Source of the DNA: Bacillota bacterium
Lineage (GTDB): Bacteria; Bacillota; Clostridia; Acetivibrionales; DSM-1351
Direction of reading: 5' to 3'
DNA: 18,918 nucleotides
Assembly (NCBI GenBank): GCA_023412275.1
Contig: JAEYNY010000082.1
Coordinates: 1-18,918, forward strand
Numbering within the stretch: the first letter of the stretch is position 1; every line of letters begins with the position of its first letter. The position numbers were made by a program, and so were the translations under genes. The notes beneath the pieces are model-generated. The model saw nothing but the letters and a program-made list of their open reading frames with translations. It did not search any database and was not told the DNA's origin. Shown here in pieces: positions 7,159 to 15,265 of this stretch.

Positions 7159-7950
7159 TTAAGCCGATTTGGTTATAATAGATTCACTAATCTTACCGTT
7201 TCCTATCTTTACTAGGTACACGTCATAATATTGTTGTCCAAGCTCGTATGCGAACTTCTTATCTAATACTGCAAAATCAAATCTGTTTTTGCCTTTTATT
7301 GCGCTACCCGTGTCCATTGCAATTGTATATCCCAATCCCTTAATATAGAATATGGTTCCATATGGCCAATGTGTGTTATCTATTGCGATGGATACACCGG
7401 GTACTATTGGCTGACCGGAGCTGGTTATACCCTTGTTATTGCCACATTCCTCAGCAGATGGAGTATATGCCGTGCCAAGAAATTTTCCAAGATACTTTCG
7501 TTTTGTGTTATTTCCCAGATTGTCACCACTGTATATCTTGTATGATTGAGGTTTTACACCTACCGCTGCTGCCTTTTTAAGTGATTTCTGAAGCTGAAGG
7601 TTATCATCGGCTAGTTCCCTCTTTGTAGCTTCCAATTGCTTGTTTTGTTTTCTCAGTTCTTCAAGCTCTTTTTGTATCTGTTCATTTTGTTTCTTAAGAT
7701 CGTTGTTAAGCTTATTGAGTTCATCACTTTGAGATTTATAGTTATTTGTGTTTGTTGTTAATGATTGATTTGATTTCATAATAAGCATGGATTGAACACA
7801 TTCATTATCATATTTTTCTTTGTACTGGTTTACTACATTGTTTACCCGTATACAGAAAAAAGCAAGTAAAGTACTTGTCAATACCAAAGCTATAGTTAAT
7901 ACCTTAAACATCCAAATATCTGCAGACTTTTGTTTGTCTTTTTCGGTCAT
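7159..7950 (-). CDS. Membrane-anchored coiled-coil protein with 3D domain
   Basis: This 263-residue protein has a cytoplasmic charged start, one membrane helix (about residues 14-34), a long coiled coil rich in Lys, Gln, Glu and Asn (about 70-125) and a C-terminal 3D domain (about 155-250). The 3D domain is named after its three aspartates, here probably D191 (AIDN), D213 (AMDTGSAIKG) and D225 (RFDF), preceded by the typical TAYTPS-x-x-ECG and GITSSG blocks. The fold resembles the lytic transglycosylase core of MltA and YabE/YuiC-type proteins, so a peptidoglycan-cleaving role outside the membrane is likely but not proven. AAGGAG lies 9 bases before the ATG. Upstream on the same strand, GTATA, 18 bases, AATAATC resembles a weak forespore promoter. 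It is divergent from ger operon 2. Confidence 0.86.
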   Translation of the reverse strand: MTEKDKQKSADIWMFKVLTIALVLTSTLLAFFCIRVNNVVNQYKEKYDNECVQSMLIMKSNQSLTTNTNNYKSQSDELNKLNNDLKKQNEQIQKELEELRKQNKQLEATKRELADDNLQLQKSLKKAAAVGVKPQSYKIYSGDNLGNNTKRKYLGKFLGTAYTPSAEECGNNKGITSSGQPIVPGVSIAIDNTHWPYGTIFYIKGLGYTIAMDTGSAIKGKNRFDFAVLDKKFAYELGQQYYDVYLVKIGNGKISESIITKSA

Positions 7951-8067
7951 ATATGCGAACTCCTTATTAAATAAATTAACCTATTATGGATTATTTTCCA
8001 AATCAGCAGTATTTATACATATAGAATAGTAATGTTTTATTTGGGCACAATGACTTTGGGTGATATA

Positions 8068-9642
8068 ATGTTTAGTTTTTTTAAATCCAGAGAGCCTAAA
8101 AAATCAATACCTGCGGATACCAAGGTATCTGTAGATAGTCAAAATAGCAGTAATACTCAAATTCCTAAATCAATAGACAGAGTCAGAGGAGTGCTGAATG
8201 AAGAATTTTCCCTGTGCAGTGATTTGAATCTGCGGGAAGTGCATTTAGGAAAGCTTAATACAAGAATTATCATTGCTTCTATAGATGGTTTTTTTGACAA
8301 GGCAATCCTTGCTGAGAATATTATTGAACCTATTATAAACTACTCCGGTGAAAAGAGCTATTCATCAGTTTTTACACTGTTAAGTGAGAGTATATTATGT
8401 GTTAATGATGTTAAAGAGCTCTATTCTTTAAAAGATTGTTTGAACGGTATTCTAACTGGGGATGTTGTTTTATTCATAGATGGTCAGGACAAGGCCTTTA
8501 AAATAGGATTGAAATCTCCTGAAAAAAGAGCTGTTGGAGAACCTGATACCGAGATAAGTCTAAAAGGCTCAAGAGAGGGTTTTTCAGAGAGTCTAAAAAC
8601 AAATTTAATTCTGCTTAGGAGAAGAATTAAAAATACTAAATTTAAAGTTGAAAGCCTTGTGTTAGGCAAGCAAACAAATACTGATATAGCAATTTGTTAT
8701 ATTCAGGGTATTGCCGCACCTGAAGTTGTGGAGGAAGTTAAAAACCGTCTTAACAGGATAGATGTAGACTCAATTCTTGCTACCGGATATATGGAGCAGT
8801 TTATACAAGATGGCAAAATGCCCTTTTTCCCCATGGTCGGGAACAGTGAAAAGCCTGATAAAGTTGCAGCTAAACTTTTGGAAGGAAGAGTTGCAATACT
8901 GGCAGACGGAACTCCCACTGTTTTGACTGTTCCTTTTCTGATTATTGAGAGCTTTCAAGCCCCGGAAGACTACTTCGGAGAATTTTATTTTGCAACCTTC
9001 ATGAGGATACTAAGATTAATGTCTTTTTTTATATCAGTATACTTACCGGGTTTATACGTTGCGGTTACTAGCTTTCACCAAACCATAATACCTTTTAAGC
9101 TTATGCTTACAATGGCTGCTACCAGAGAAGGAATCCCCTTTTCTTCTTTTATAGAAGCTTTGATTATGGTAATTACTTTTGAAATTCTTCGTGAAGCCGG
9201 TCTCCGTATGCCAAGGGCTATAGGTCAGGCAGTTAGCATTGTAGGAGCTATTGTCCTCGGAGATGCCGCAGTAAGTGCAGGTATTGCTTCTGCCCCACTA
9301 GTTATTATTGCTGCATTAGCAGGGATTTGCAGCTTTATTGTACCTCCTCTTATGAAAGTAGGTGCAATTTTAAGGATTGCAATTTTAATTGCAGCTAATT
9401 TTCTTGGATTATTGGGAATAGGCTTTGTTACCTATATGTTTACTATTTACCTTTGCGGAAAGAAATCATTTTTTGTGCCTATCCTCTCCCCATTTGCACC
9501 TTTCCGGGGAGAAAGCTTGAAGGATTCCTTCATAGTAACACCTATTTGGTCCATGTATAACCGCCCCCGTTCGTTAACCAAAGACCAAAATAGAAAAAGA
9601 ACAACCGGGAAAACTTTTGCTCCAAGGGGGCATAAAAAATGA
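8068..9642 (+). CDS. gerA: GerA family spore germination protein, operon 2
   Basis: This 524-residue A subunit belongs to a second germinant receptor. The soluble N-terminal domain carries the family block VGEPDTEISLKGS, where the usual GP is GS. The membrane region begins near MRILRLMSFFISVYLPGLYVAVTSFHQ and contains EILREAGLRMP and the FFVPILSPFAPFRG block. The tail is basic, unlike the acidic tail of the operon 1 homologue. The start is set at the ATG at 8068, where GGGTGAT matches the anti-Shine-Dalgarno sequence with suitable spacing. In-frame ATGs at 8032 and 8050 have poor sites. It lacks most of the long charged N-terminal extension of the other GerA. Its stop overlaps the next start (ATGA), indicating coupling with gerC. 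Confidence 0.93.
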   Translation: MFSFFKSREPKKSIPADTKVSVDSQNSSNTQIPKSIDRVRGVLNEEFSLCSDLNLREVHLGKLNTRIIIASIDGFFDKAILAENIIEPIINYSGEKSYSSVFTLLSESILCVNDVKELYSLKDCLNGILTGDVVLFIDGQDKAFKIGLKSPEKRAVGEPDTEISLKGSREGFSESLKTNLILLRRRIKNTKFKVESLVLGKQTNTDIAICYIQGIAAPEVVEEVKNRLNRIDVDSILATGYMEQFIQDGKMPFFPMVGNSEKPDKVAAKLLEGRVAILADGTPTVLTVPFLIIESFQAPEDYFGEFYFATFMRILRLMSFFISVYLPGLYVAVTSFHQTIIPFKLMLTMAATREGIPFSSFIEALIMVITFEILREAGLRMPRAIGQAVSIVGAIVLGDAAVSAGIASAPLVIIAALAGICSFIVPPLMKVGAILRIAILIAANFLGLLGIGFVTYMFTIYLCGKKSFFVPILSPFAPFRGESLKDSFIVTPIWSMYNRPRSLTKDQNRKRTTGKTFAPRGHKK

Positions 9643-10811
9643 TTAAAAGAATAATTTTATTATTGCTATGTATCAGTATTATTATGACTATAACAACAGG
9701 TTGCTGGAACAACAGGGATCTGAGCGAATTATCTATTCTTACAGCTATGGGAGTAGACCGGACTGATGATGGTAAAATAACGGTAACAGCACAAATTATC
9801 AAACCTGTAAGTGTCGGCAGCTCAGGTGCAGGGGTTCCCGGAGGCGGAGGTGGTGGTGAAAAAAGTTTTGTCACTGTCAGCAATACAGAAAGCACTATTT
9901 TTGCAGCCTTAAGAAGCATGCTTGCCAAAATAAATAAAAAGATATTTTACAGTTCCTCACAAGTTATAGTTTTTAGTGAGGATCTTGCTAAATCAGGAAT
10001 TAAAAATTATGTGGATTTTATTTTAAGAGACCATGAAACCCAGTTTAAGTCAATTATTGTGGTTGCAAAGGGTATAACTGCAAAGGAAATAGTAGAACAG
10101 GAATACGGGCTATCAAAAATTCCCGGTGATTATATAAGAGATACCATAAAAAATTCTAAATCCCGAGGATTTACTAAAGAAATACGGTTGTTGGACATGG
10201 CAAGAGAATTGGCAACGGAAGGTCGCGAGCTATCTATTGGCACTATAGAAAAATCTGAAAACTTAACCTCTACTGAGGGTTTGGCTGTTTTTCAAAAGGA
10301 TAAAATGGTCGGTTGGCTTGACAAGTATGAAACCCGTGGATATATGTTTATAACAGGTCGTGTTAAGTCAGGGATTATTGAATTAGAAAGTCCTGATAAT
10401 CCTAAAGAAATAATAGCAATTGAATTAATGAAGGGGGCTTCCAAAATTGAAGTTAAAGCCTCAAGTAATAATTCTATAGAAGTTAACGTCAAAATCAAAG
10501 CGGAAGGCAATGTTGGCGAACAGCAAAGTCAGTCGGGGCAAAGTCCCGATAAAGTGTGTAAATCCCTTAGCAAATGTCTTGAAAAACAAATCACTAAAGA
10601 ATGTTATAGTGCAATTACTAAATGCCAGAATGAATATAAAAGTGACATATTTGGCTTTGGAATTCATGTGTTTGATAAATATCCTAAATACTGGCGAAAA
10701 GTTACAGATGTTTGGAGCGAGCAAATTTTCCCTACTATTAAAGTAAATGTAAAAGTAGATGCAAAAATCGACAGAACCGGGCTTTTAAGTAAAACAATAA
10801 AAATTAGGTAA
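9639..10811 (+). CDS. gerC: Ger(x)C family spore germination lipoprotein, operon 2
   Basis: This 390-residue C subunit of the second receptor has a hydrophobic signal followed by a lipobox-like ITTGC (cysteine 22) and WNNRDLSELSILTAMGVD, the standard opening of the mature family. The C-terminal block YKSDIFGFG and the later W-x-EQIFP agree with the operon 1 homologue. A flexible glycine-rich insertion lies at about residues 60-73 (six consecutive glycines), and a Gln/Ser-rich linker lies near residue 295. The start codon overlaps the gerA stop as ATGA, with AAGGGGG upstream. In this operon the C gene comes second and is followed by the small membrane gene, not by gerB directly. Confidence 0.92.
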   Translation: MIKRIILLLLCISIIMTITTGCWNNRDLSELSILTAMGVDRTDDGKITVTAQIIKPVSVGSSGAGVPGGGGGGEKSFVTVSNTESTIFAALRSMLAKINKKIFYSSSQVIVFSEDLAKSGIKNYVDFILRDHETQFKSIIVVAKGITAKEIVEQEYGLSKIPGDYIRDTIKNSKSRGFTKEIRLLDMARELATEGRELSIGTIEKSENLTSTEGLAVFQKDKMVGWLDKYETRGYMFITGRVKSGIIELESPDNPKEIIAIELMKGASKIEVKASSNNSIEVNVKIKAEGNVGEQQSQSGQSPDKVCKSLSKCLEKQITKECYSAITKCQNEYKSDIFGFGIHVFDKYPKYWRKVTDVWSEQIFPTIKVNVKVDAKIDRTGLLSKTIKIR

Positions 10812-10822
10812 GGTGAGATTAT

Positions 10823-11038
10823 TTGCTAAAAGTAATAATAGGTATTTTAATACTTGTACTTATAAATCTAAAAGAACTGTTAACATCGACATCTAGGGGT
10901 AAAGTTATGGGTGTTTATTTTGTAATTGTTGGGATTTCTTTAATATTGGGTATTCTTATAAGTATCAAAAAAGCGCCTCCGAGCCCCTATGAAATTATAA
11001 CGAATATATTTAACAACATGGGTTTGGGAGATGAATAG
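10823..11038 (+). CDS. Small two-helix membrane protein inside ger operon 2 (candidate D subunit)
   Basis: This 71-residue protein starts at TTG, 6 bases after AAGGTGA, 11 bases beyond the gerC stop. Two hydrophobic segments (about residues 2-16 and 29-48) are separated by a polar loop with LTSTSRGK; the C-terminal tail after KKAPPSPYEI is soluble and amphipathic. Its stop lies one base before the gerB start, so it is embedded in the operon and surely co-transcribed. Size, topology and place match the small D proteins of some Bacillus ger operons. It shows no clear sequence similarity to the 54-residue protein of operon 1 beyond topology. Function is inferred from context only. Confidence 0.75.
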   Translation: MLKVIIGILILVLINLKELLTSTSRGKVMGVYFVIVGISLILGILISIKKAPPSPYEIITNIFNNMGLGDE

Positions 11039-11039
11039 T

Positions 11040-12131
11040 ATGAGTAAGGTTAAACTATCTAATTATCAGCTTGCAGTGATAGCCATAGGTTATTTTCACG
11101 GAAGTACTACCATTTCCAACCCTGCCATAGGAGCCAAAAGAGATGCCTGGATAGCAGTTCTTTTAGGAACCCTTGGCGGTTTTATAGTTATTACCATGCA
11201 GTTATATTTATCGAAAATTAGCAACGGGAAAAATCTTCTTGAAATAATTGAGTTTTGTTTTGGCAAAACAACAGGAAAATTTTTGTGTCTTATTTACATC
11301 TTGTATTTTATGCATAATGCAATACTAGATACAAAAGCTTTTAGTGAATTTATGGTAACTGTCAGTTATCCCGAAACGCCCATTATAGTGATAGTATTAG
11401 TGCTTATAATTATATCAGTTTATGCGGCCAGAGGTGGTCTTTCAGTAATTGGTAAAAGCTGTGAAGTACTTGTACCATTACTTCCTTTAGCAATTGCAAT
11501 CGTTACTCTTTCATTAATAAACGTTACAGATTTTACGGGGTTTAAACCAATTTTAATAGCCATACCCCCTGTTATTAAAAGTTCTTATGATTTGGTGAGC
11601 TCTGTTTTTGCAGACTATATAGTTTTTCTTATGATTTTGCCGTACACAAACAGCGAAAAAGGAAGGTTTAAAGCAACTTATTGGGCAGTAGGTATATCAG
11701 GACTTATGCTTCTGCTAATCTCGTCTCGTAACCTTCAAATAATTGGGCCGGCGCTTATTGAGTATGTAAGGTATCCTTCACATATTGCAGCTCAGCTTAT
11801 TCCTGCTATAAGTATAGACCCACTTGTTGATATGAATCTTCTTATCGGTGGAGGTATTAAAGTTTTAGTTTCATTATATGCAATTTCAAAAATATCTGCC
11901 GAAATATTTGGCATAGAATATAAGCCGCTTGTTCCGGCTTTCGGGTTGCTCATAATTGTACTCTCCTTTTGGGCGTTTCCAGATGCTATGGAACTATACA
12001 GTTGGGAGCATGGTATGGGAGAAACATTAATTTCACTACCACCTCAAATTTTGTTTCCAATAATATTACTAATAATTTCATTAATTAAAAATAAGAGAGC
12101 GCAGAATGGGCAGAAAAGTCAGTCTATATAA
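11040..12131 (+). CDS. gerB: GerB-type spore germination permease-like subunit, operon 2
   Basis: This 363-residue polytopic membrane protein of the endospore germination permease branch of the APC superfamily is the presumed germinant-binding subunit. It opens with KLSNYQLAVIAIGYFHGSTT, and hydrophobic helices follow to residue 350, with a short basic C-terminus. The preferred ATG at 11040 has GGGAG 9 bases upstream; an ATG at 11031 lies immediately next to that site and is unlikely. The gene follows the 71-residue membrane protein with a one-base gap and is followed 22 bases later by the Amidase_6 gene. It is clearly diverged from the operon 1 GerB, which suggests a different nutrient specificity. 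Confidence 0.91.
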   Translation: MSKVKLSNYQLAVIAIGYFHGSTTISNPAIGAKRDAWIAVLLGTLGGFIVITMQLYLSKISNGKNLLEIIEFCFGKTTGKFLCLIYILYFMHNAILDTKAFSEFMVTVSYPETPIIVIVLVLIIISVYAARGGLSVIGKSCEVLVPLLPLAIAIVTLSLINVTDFTGFKPILIAIPPVIKSSYDLVSSVFADYIVFLMILPYTNSEKGRFKATYWAVGISGLMLLLISSRNLQIIGPALIEYVRYPSHIAAQLIPAISIDPLVDMNLLIGGGIKVLVSLYAISKISAEIFGIEYKPLVPAFGLLIIVLSFWAFPDAMELYSWEHGMGETLISLPPQILFPIILLIISLIKNKRAQNGQKSQSI

Positions 12132-12153
12132 ATACAGCTGAACAGGAGGTTTT

Positions 12154-13359
12154 ATGAAAAAGAAAGTTTTGATTATATTTTTTTTAAGTATTATAATCTC
12201 TTGTCATATCAGTTTACAGGCTAAACCAGTAGATATTAGCCTTGCAGAGCAAGTGACAAGAGAATTTCTCTGTGCAAAAATTCAGTCTACTGTTTCTTAT
12301 AATGTAGATGCTTTAGATAATTTTTTTGCCAATAATTCAGAAACCTCCCAAAAGAATCTGTTATTTGTAAAAAAACAGGTACTAGAGGATTATATAATTC
12401 CTTATGCTTTCAATGATTACGTAATAGAAAAGGTTAATCCAAAGGTTCAAATACATGAAACACGTTTTGATGGTACTTCTGCGAACATTAAGGCCACCGT
12501 GACAGCAGATATTTTCTGGAATGCTGCAAACTCTTTAGGAAATCCCATAATTGGCAGTAAAGCAGAGAAACATTTATTATTACTCTCAATGGACAAAGGT
12601 GTCTGGAAAATTACACAAGATAAGTTTCAATCAAAAAAGGGTGATTCCGATGATTTATCAAGAAATACCCTATCTAGTTTAAATGAACAGATTCTTACAC
12701 TAAAATCCGAAGCAAAAAAAGTATTGGACAAAGCCAAAAAAAGCAAGCCTTCAAAGCTATTATCTGTTGTGCCTGAATGGAAAATTTCCCGTATGAGCAA
12801 TGAATATAACAGAGATGAGGTCTACAACTGGGCATTCAGCCATTGGAACAATTACTCAAAGGAATATCTGAACTTCGGTGATGAAAAATGGAAAGGCGGA
12901 GACTGCACTAATTTTGTTTCCCAATGTCTTAGGGCCGGTGGGGCTGCCAATGATAAATCAGGAGCTTTCCAATGGTTCTATAATAAGAAGGGAACTCTGG
13001 CAACTCCCAATGATGATTATTCCTGGACCTGGAGCACCTCCAAAGGACTTAATAGTACCCTGTCAGGTAATTTTAAAAATAATGAATTTGGTCCAAAAGC
13101 TACTCAAAAAGTAATTATGGGGGATAATCAATATGACCCATCAATAGGAGAATATGTAGTTCCCGGTGATATTATACAGTACCACTGGAAGAATAAATCA
13201 GCCATCTCGCATGCAGCCGTTATTGTAGGAATGATTTACAATAGTGCAAAAGCAAGGTATGAGCCCGTAATAGCTGAACATACTGAAGATTCATGGTTTA
13301 CTCCATGGACAAATAATGCATACAAGACATACTTTGTTCATATTACTGGTATAAATTAA
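12154..13359 (+). CDS. Exported Amidase_6 domain protein at end of ger operon 2
   Basis: This 401-residue secreted protein has a hydrophobic N-terminus (residues 1-23), a mixed N-terminal region (about 25-200) ending in a lysine-rich linker, and a C-terminal Amidase_6 domain (about 215-400). That domain starts with YNRDEVYNWAFSHW and contains GGDCTNFVSQCLRAGG, whose Cys251 is the likely nucleophile, and SHAAVI with His353; this is an NlpC/P60-like arrangement. The signal is ambiguous: cleavage after LQA (residue 23) or lipid modification at Cys17 (IISC) are both possible. AGGAGG lies 4 bases before the ATG. The 22-base gap after gerB indicates co-transcription, which suggests a role in the spore envelope or in cortex hydrolysis. 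The substrate is not known. Confidence 0.86.
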   Translation: MKKKVLIIFFLSIIISCHISLQAKPVDISLAEQVTREFLCAKIQSTVSYNVDALDNFFANNSETSQKNLLFVKKQVLEDYIIPYAFNDYVIEKVNPKVQIHETRFDGTSANIKATVTADIFWNAANSLGNPIIGSKAEKHLLLLSMDKGVWKITQDKFQSKKGDSDDLSRNTLSSLNEQILTLKSEAKKVLDKAKKSKPSKLLSVVPEWKISRMSNEYNRDEVYNWAFSHWNNYSKEYLNFGDEKWKGGDCTNFVSQCLRAGGAANDKSGAFQWFYNKKGTLATPNDDYSWTWSTSKGLNSTLSGNFKNNEFGPKATQKVIMGDNQYDPSIGEYVVPGDIIQYHWKNKSAISHAAVIVGMIYNSAKARYEPVIAEHTEDSWFTPWTNNAYKTYFVHITGIN

Positions 13360-13429
13360 GTCACTATTATCTCTCAATTCACAATTTATAGTATAATTAA
13401 TTATTGATTATCCAAAGGAGATATTTACC

Positions 13430-13915
13430 ATGAGTAAAAGAACTGATTATATTAGCTGGGACGAATATTTTATGGGAATAGCAGTTTTATCCGGGAAAAG
13501 AAGCAAAGATCCCTCTACTCCAGTTGGCTCTTGTATTGTTGACAGGAAAAACAACAGAATTTTGAGTGTTGGTTATAACGGATTCCCCTTCGGGTGTTCT
13601 GATGATGAATTTCCATGGGAAAGAGAAGGGGATGTTCTTTGTACAAAATACCCTTATGTTGTACATGCTGAACTCAATGCAATTCTAAATAACAGAGGGG
13701 TTTCACTTGATGGTAGTAAAATTTATACTGCCCTGTTTCCCTGTAATGAATGCGCAAAAGCAATAATTCAATCAGGTATAAGAGAAGTAATCTACTTGAG
13801 CGATAAATATGCTGATACAGATAATGTAAAGGCATCTAAAAGGATGTTTGAAAAAGCAGGCGTTATCTACAGGCAATTAAAAACAGATATTAAAGAAATA
13901 ACCTTAACATTTTAA
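13430..13915 (+). CDS. Deoxycytidylate (dCMP) deaminase family protein
   Basis: This 161-residue zinc-dependent cytidine/deoxycytidylate deaminase fold protein probably converts dCMP to dUMP for thymidylate synthesis; it resembles ComEB-type proteins. The zinc site is complete: HAE (79-81) with the catalytic glutamate, and PCNEC (104-108). The N-terminal SWDEYFMGIA and the VGYNG-PFGC block are typical of dCMP deaminases. A clear AAAGGAG precedes the ATG. A TATAAT box (13392-13397) lies in the short gap after the amidase gene, but its -35 region is poor. Read-through from ger operon 2 cannot be excluded because no terminator separates them. Confidence 0.88.
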   Translation: MSKRTDYISWDEYFMGIAVLSGKRSKDPSTPVGSCIVDRKNNRILSVGYNGFPFGCSDDEFPWEREGDVLCTKYPYVVHAELNAILNNRGVSLDGSKIYTALFPCNECAKAIIQSGIREVIYLSDKYADTDNVKASKRMFEKAGVIYRQLKTDIKEITLTF

Positions 13916-13922
13916 AGATTTG

Positions 13923-14648
13923 TCATTCATATTCCGGTAGTTTCTCATTTTTCTTCAGCAATTCAAGAATACTGTCATATAGTAGAAAGAACGTGGATAA
14001 GCTTAACAATAGACAGTTTAAAAACGTAAAATCCTGTTCTTTTAGATGGTTAAAAAAGCTGTATGTTGTTATTCTTCTGTTATCAATACGGCTTTGCATA
14101 GTTATACCGAAAAAATCCGGATGACAGTATTCTGATAAATAATTGTAATTCTCTCTGAATTCTTTTATACCACTTTTTCTTGTTTTGCAAAGATACTCGT
14201 CAGCCGCATCTACTAGTGTCATTACATTTACAGGTGAAGGAGCATTTTCAGATAGTTCCTCTGTTTTAGTGCCCAGTATTAACCTTTGAAGTGCTTCGTT
14301 GAGAATTTGGTAGGGTATTATATTATTATAATAATTGTAGAGTTTCTTCAGGAAAAAAGCTAAAGCCCCTGTTACCTCTAAATGTGCTCTTGCAGAAAGC
14401 ATGGCCAACAGCGCATTTTTTGCATTAAGTGCGGTTATCACACCTTCAGCCAGTAATTTCGACCTGCACAATGCCAACTGAATATAATGCATACTGTTCC
14501 TGCCCAGCAGGTTTTTAGTATTTTCAGGCATTGGATACATCTTGTAAATGAATCTTGTAGAATATTCGGAAAAGTAATCTTCCAACTTCCGCATTTCTCT
14601 TTCAAATCCAAATTGTGTAAGAAGTTCTTTAGTTTCCTGATTTAACAT
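13923..14648 (-). CDS. Uncharacterised helical protein
   Basis: This 241-residue soluble protein is one I do not recognise. It is rich in Leu, Ala, Asn and Tyr with an almost all-helical look, no signal peptide, and a hydrophobic segment near residues 205-225 (LNCLLLSLSTFFLLY) that could be a buried or a membrane helix. A possible motif is YNYLSEYCHPDFFG (about residues 168-181), which recalls the Ser-Glu-x-x-His elements of HEPN-like or DUF5677-type helical proteins; this is only an impression. AGAGGT lies 7 bases before the ATG. It ends 8 bases from the convergent dCMP deaminase gene and follows the YjbQ gene on the same strand after 55 bases, so the two may be co-transcribed. Confidence 0.75.
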   Translation of the reverse strand: MLNQETKELLTQFGFEREMRKLEDYFSEYSTRFIYKMYPMPENTKNLLGRNSMHYIQLALCRSKLLAEGVITALNAKNALLAMLSARAHLEVTGALAFFLKKLYNYYNNIIPYQILNEALQRLILGTKTEELSENAPSPVNVMTLVDAADEYLCKTRKSGIKEFRENYNYLSEYCHPDFFGITMQSRIDNRRITTYSFFNHLKEQDFTFLNCLLLSLSTFFLLYDSILELLKKNEKLPEYE

Positions 14649-14703
14649 TAGTTTACCTCTTTGAATTTAACATATATTTAAAAATGTCCCATTCAAATGT
14701 TTT

Positions 14704-15120
14704 TTATTCCCCTATAATTTTTACAAGTACCCTTTTCTCTCTCTTCCCGTCATACTCGCCATAAAAAATCTGTTCCCAGGTTCCAAAATCCAACTTTCCG
14801 TTAGTAATTGCTATAACCGCTTCCCTGCCCATTATTTGTCTCTTTAGATGTGCATCGGCATTGTCCTCATAGCCGTTATGATTGTATTGACTATAGGGTT
14901 TTTCTGGTGCCAGTTTTTCAAGCCATTTTTCAAAATCTGAATGAAGCCCATCTTCATCATCGTTTATAAAGACGCTTGCAGTTATATTCATTGCGTTAAC
15001 CAAAACCATACCCTCTTTAATACCACTTTCGTCAATACACTGCTGAACCTGCTGTGTTATATTTCTATAAGCTCTTCTGCTGGGTATATTAAAAAACAAC
15101 TCTTTTCTGAATGATTTCAT
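14704..15120 (-). CDS. YjbQ/UPF0047 family protein
   Basis: This 138-residue protein is of the YjbQ (UPF0047) family, annotated as secondary thiamine-phosphate synthase because some members weakly complement thiE mutants; the physiological reaction is not settled. The hallmark blocks are present: VNAMNITASVFINDDEDGL, then NADAHLKRQIMGRE and LDFGTWEQIFYGEYDG, which hold the conserved histidine and acidic residues around a metal site. The ATG at 15120 has GGAGG upstream at good spacing; the in-frame TTG 15 bases earlier falls within the binding site. An extended -10 promoter lies about 75 bases upstream. Confidence 0.9.
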   Translation of the reverse strand: MKSFRKELFFNIPSRRAYRNITQQVQQCIDESGIKEGMVLVNAMNITASVFINDDEDGLHSDFEKWLEKLAPEKPYSQYNHNGYEDNADAHLKRQIMGREAVIAITNGKLDFGTWEQIFYGEYDGKREKRVLVKIIGE

Positions 15121-15197
15121 ATTACAAACCTCCAATAAAATTCTTATAATCTTGTAAATACTAAACCTATCTTTTTAGATAAACTTATTTTATATTT

Positions 15198-15206
15198 ATT
15201 ATATCA
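15198..15206 (-). promoter_or_regulatory. Candidate extended -10 promoter of the YjbQ gene
   Basis: On the minus strand TGATATAAT is a perfect extended -10 element (TGnTATAAT). The -35 region 17 bases upstream (TGTACT) is weak, as tolerated for extended -10 promoters. The start would lie about 70 bases before the YjbQ start codon. Confidence 0.4.
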
Positions 15207-15265
15207 GTTAATATTTTTAAAGTACATTTTGGGAGGTGCATCTAACGGTTAAAGGAGGTAAAAGC

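Noticed and set aside
8018..8024. CATATAG as a possible forespore -10 box ahead of ger operon 2
   Set aside because: Only five of seven positions fit and no -35 match is found 18 bases upstream; no promoter for operon 2 could be supported by eye.
9542..9928. 128-residue minus-strand open frame with a proline run
   Set aside because: It is antisense to the gerA-gerC junction; the proline run is the complement of the glycine-rich codons in GerC, and no domain or proper start is seen.
15161..15180. Short inverted repeat TATCT-TTTT-AGATA between the YjbQ and EamA genes
   Set aside because: Only five A/T-rich base pairs, without a T run in a fitting place; likely chance in A/T-rich DNA.
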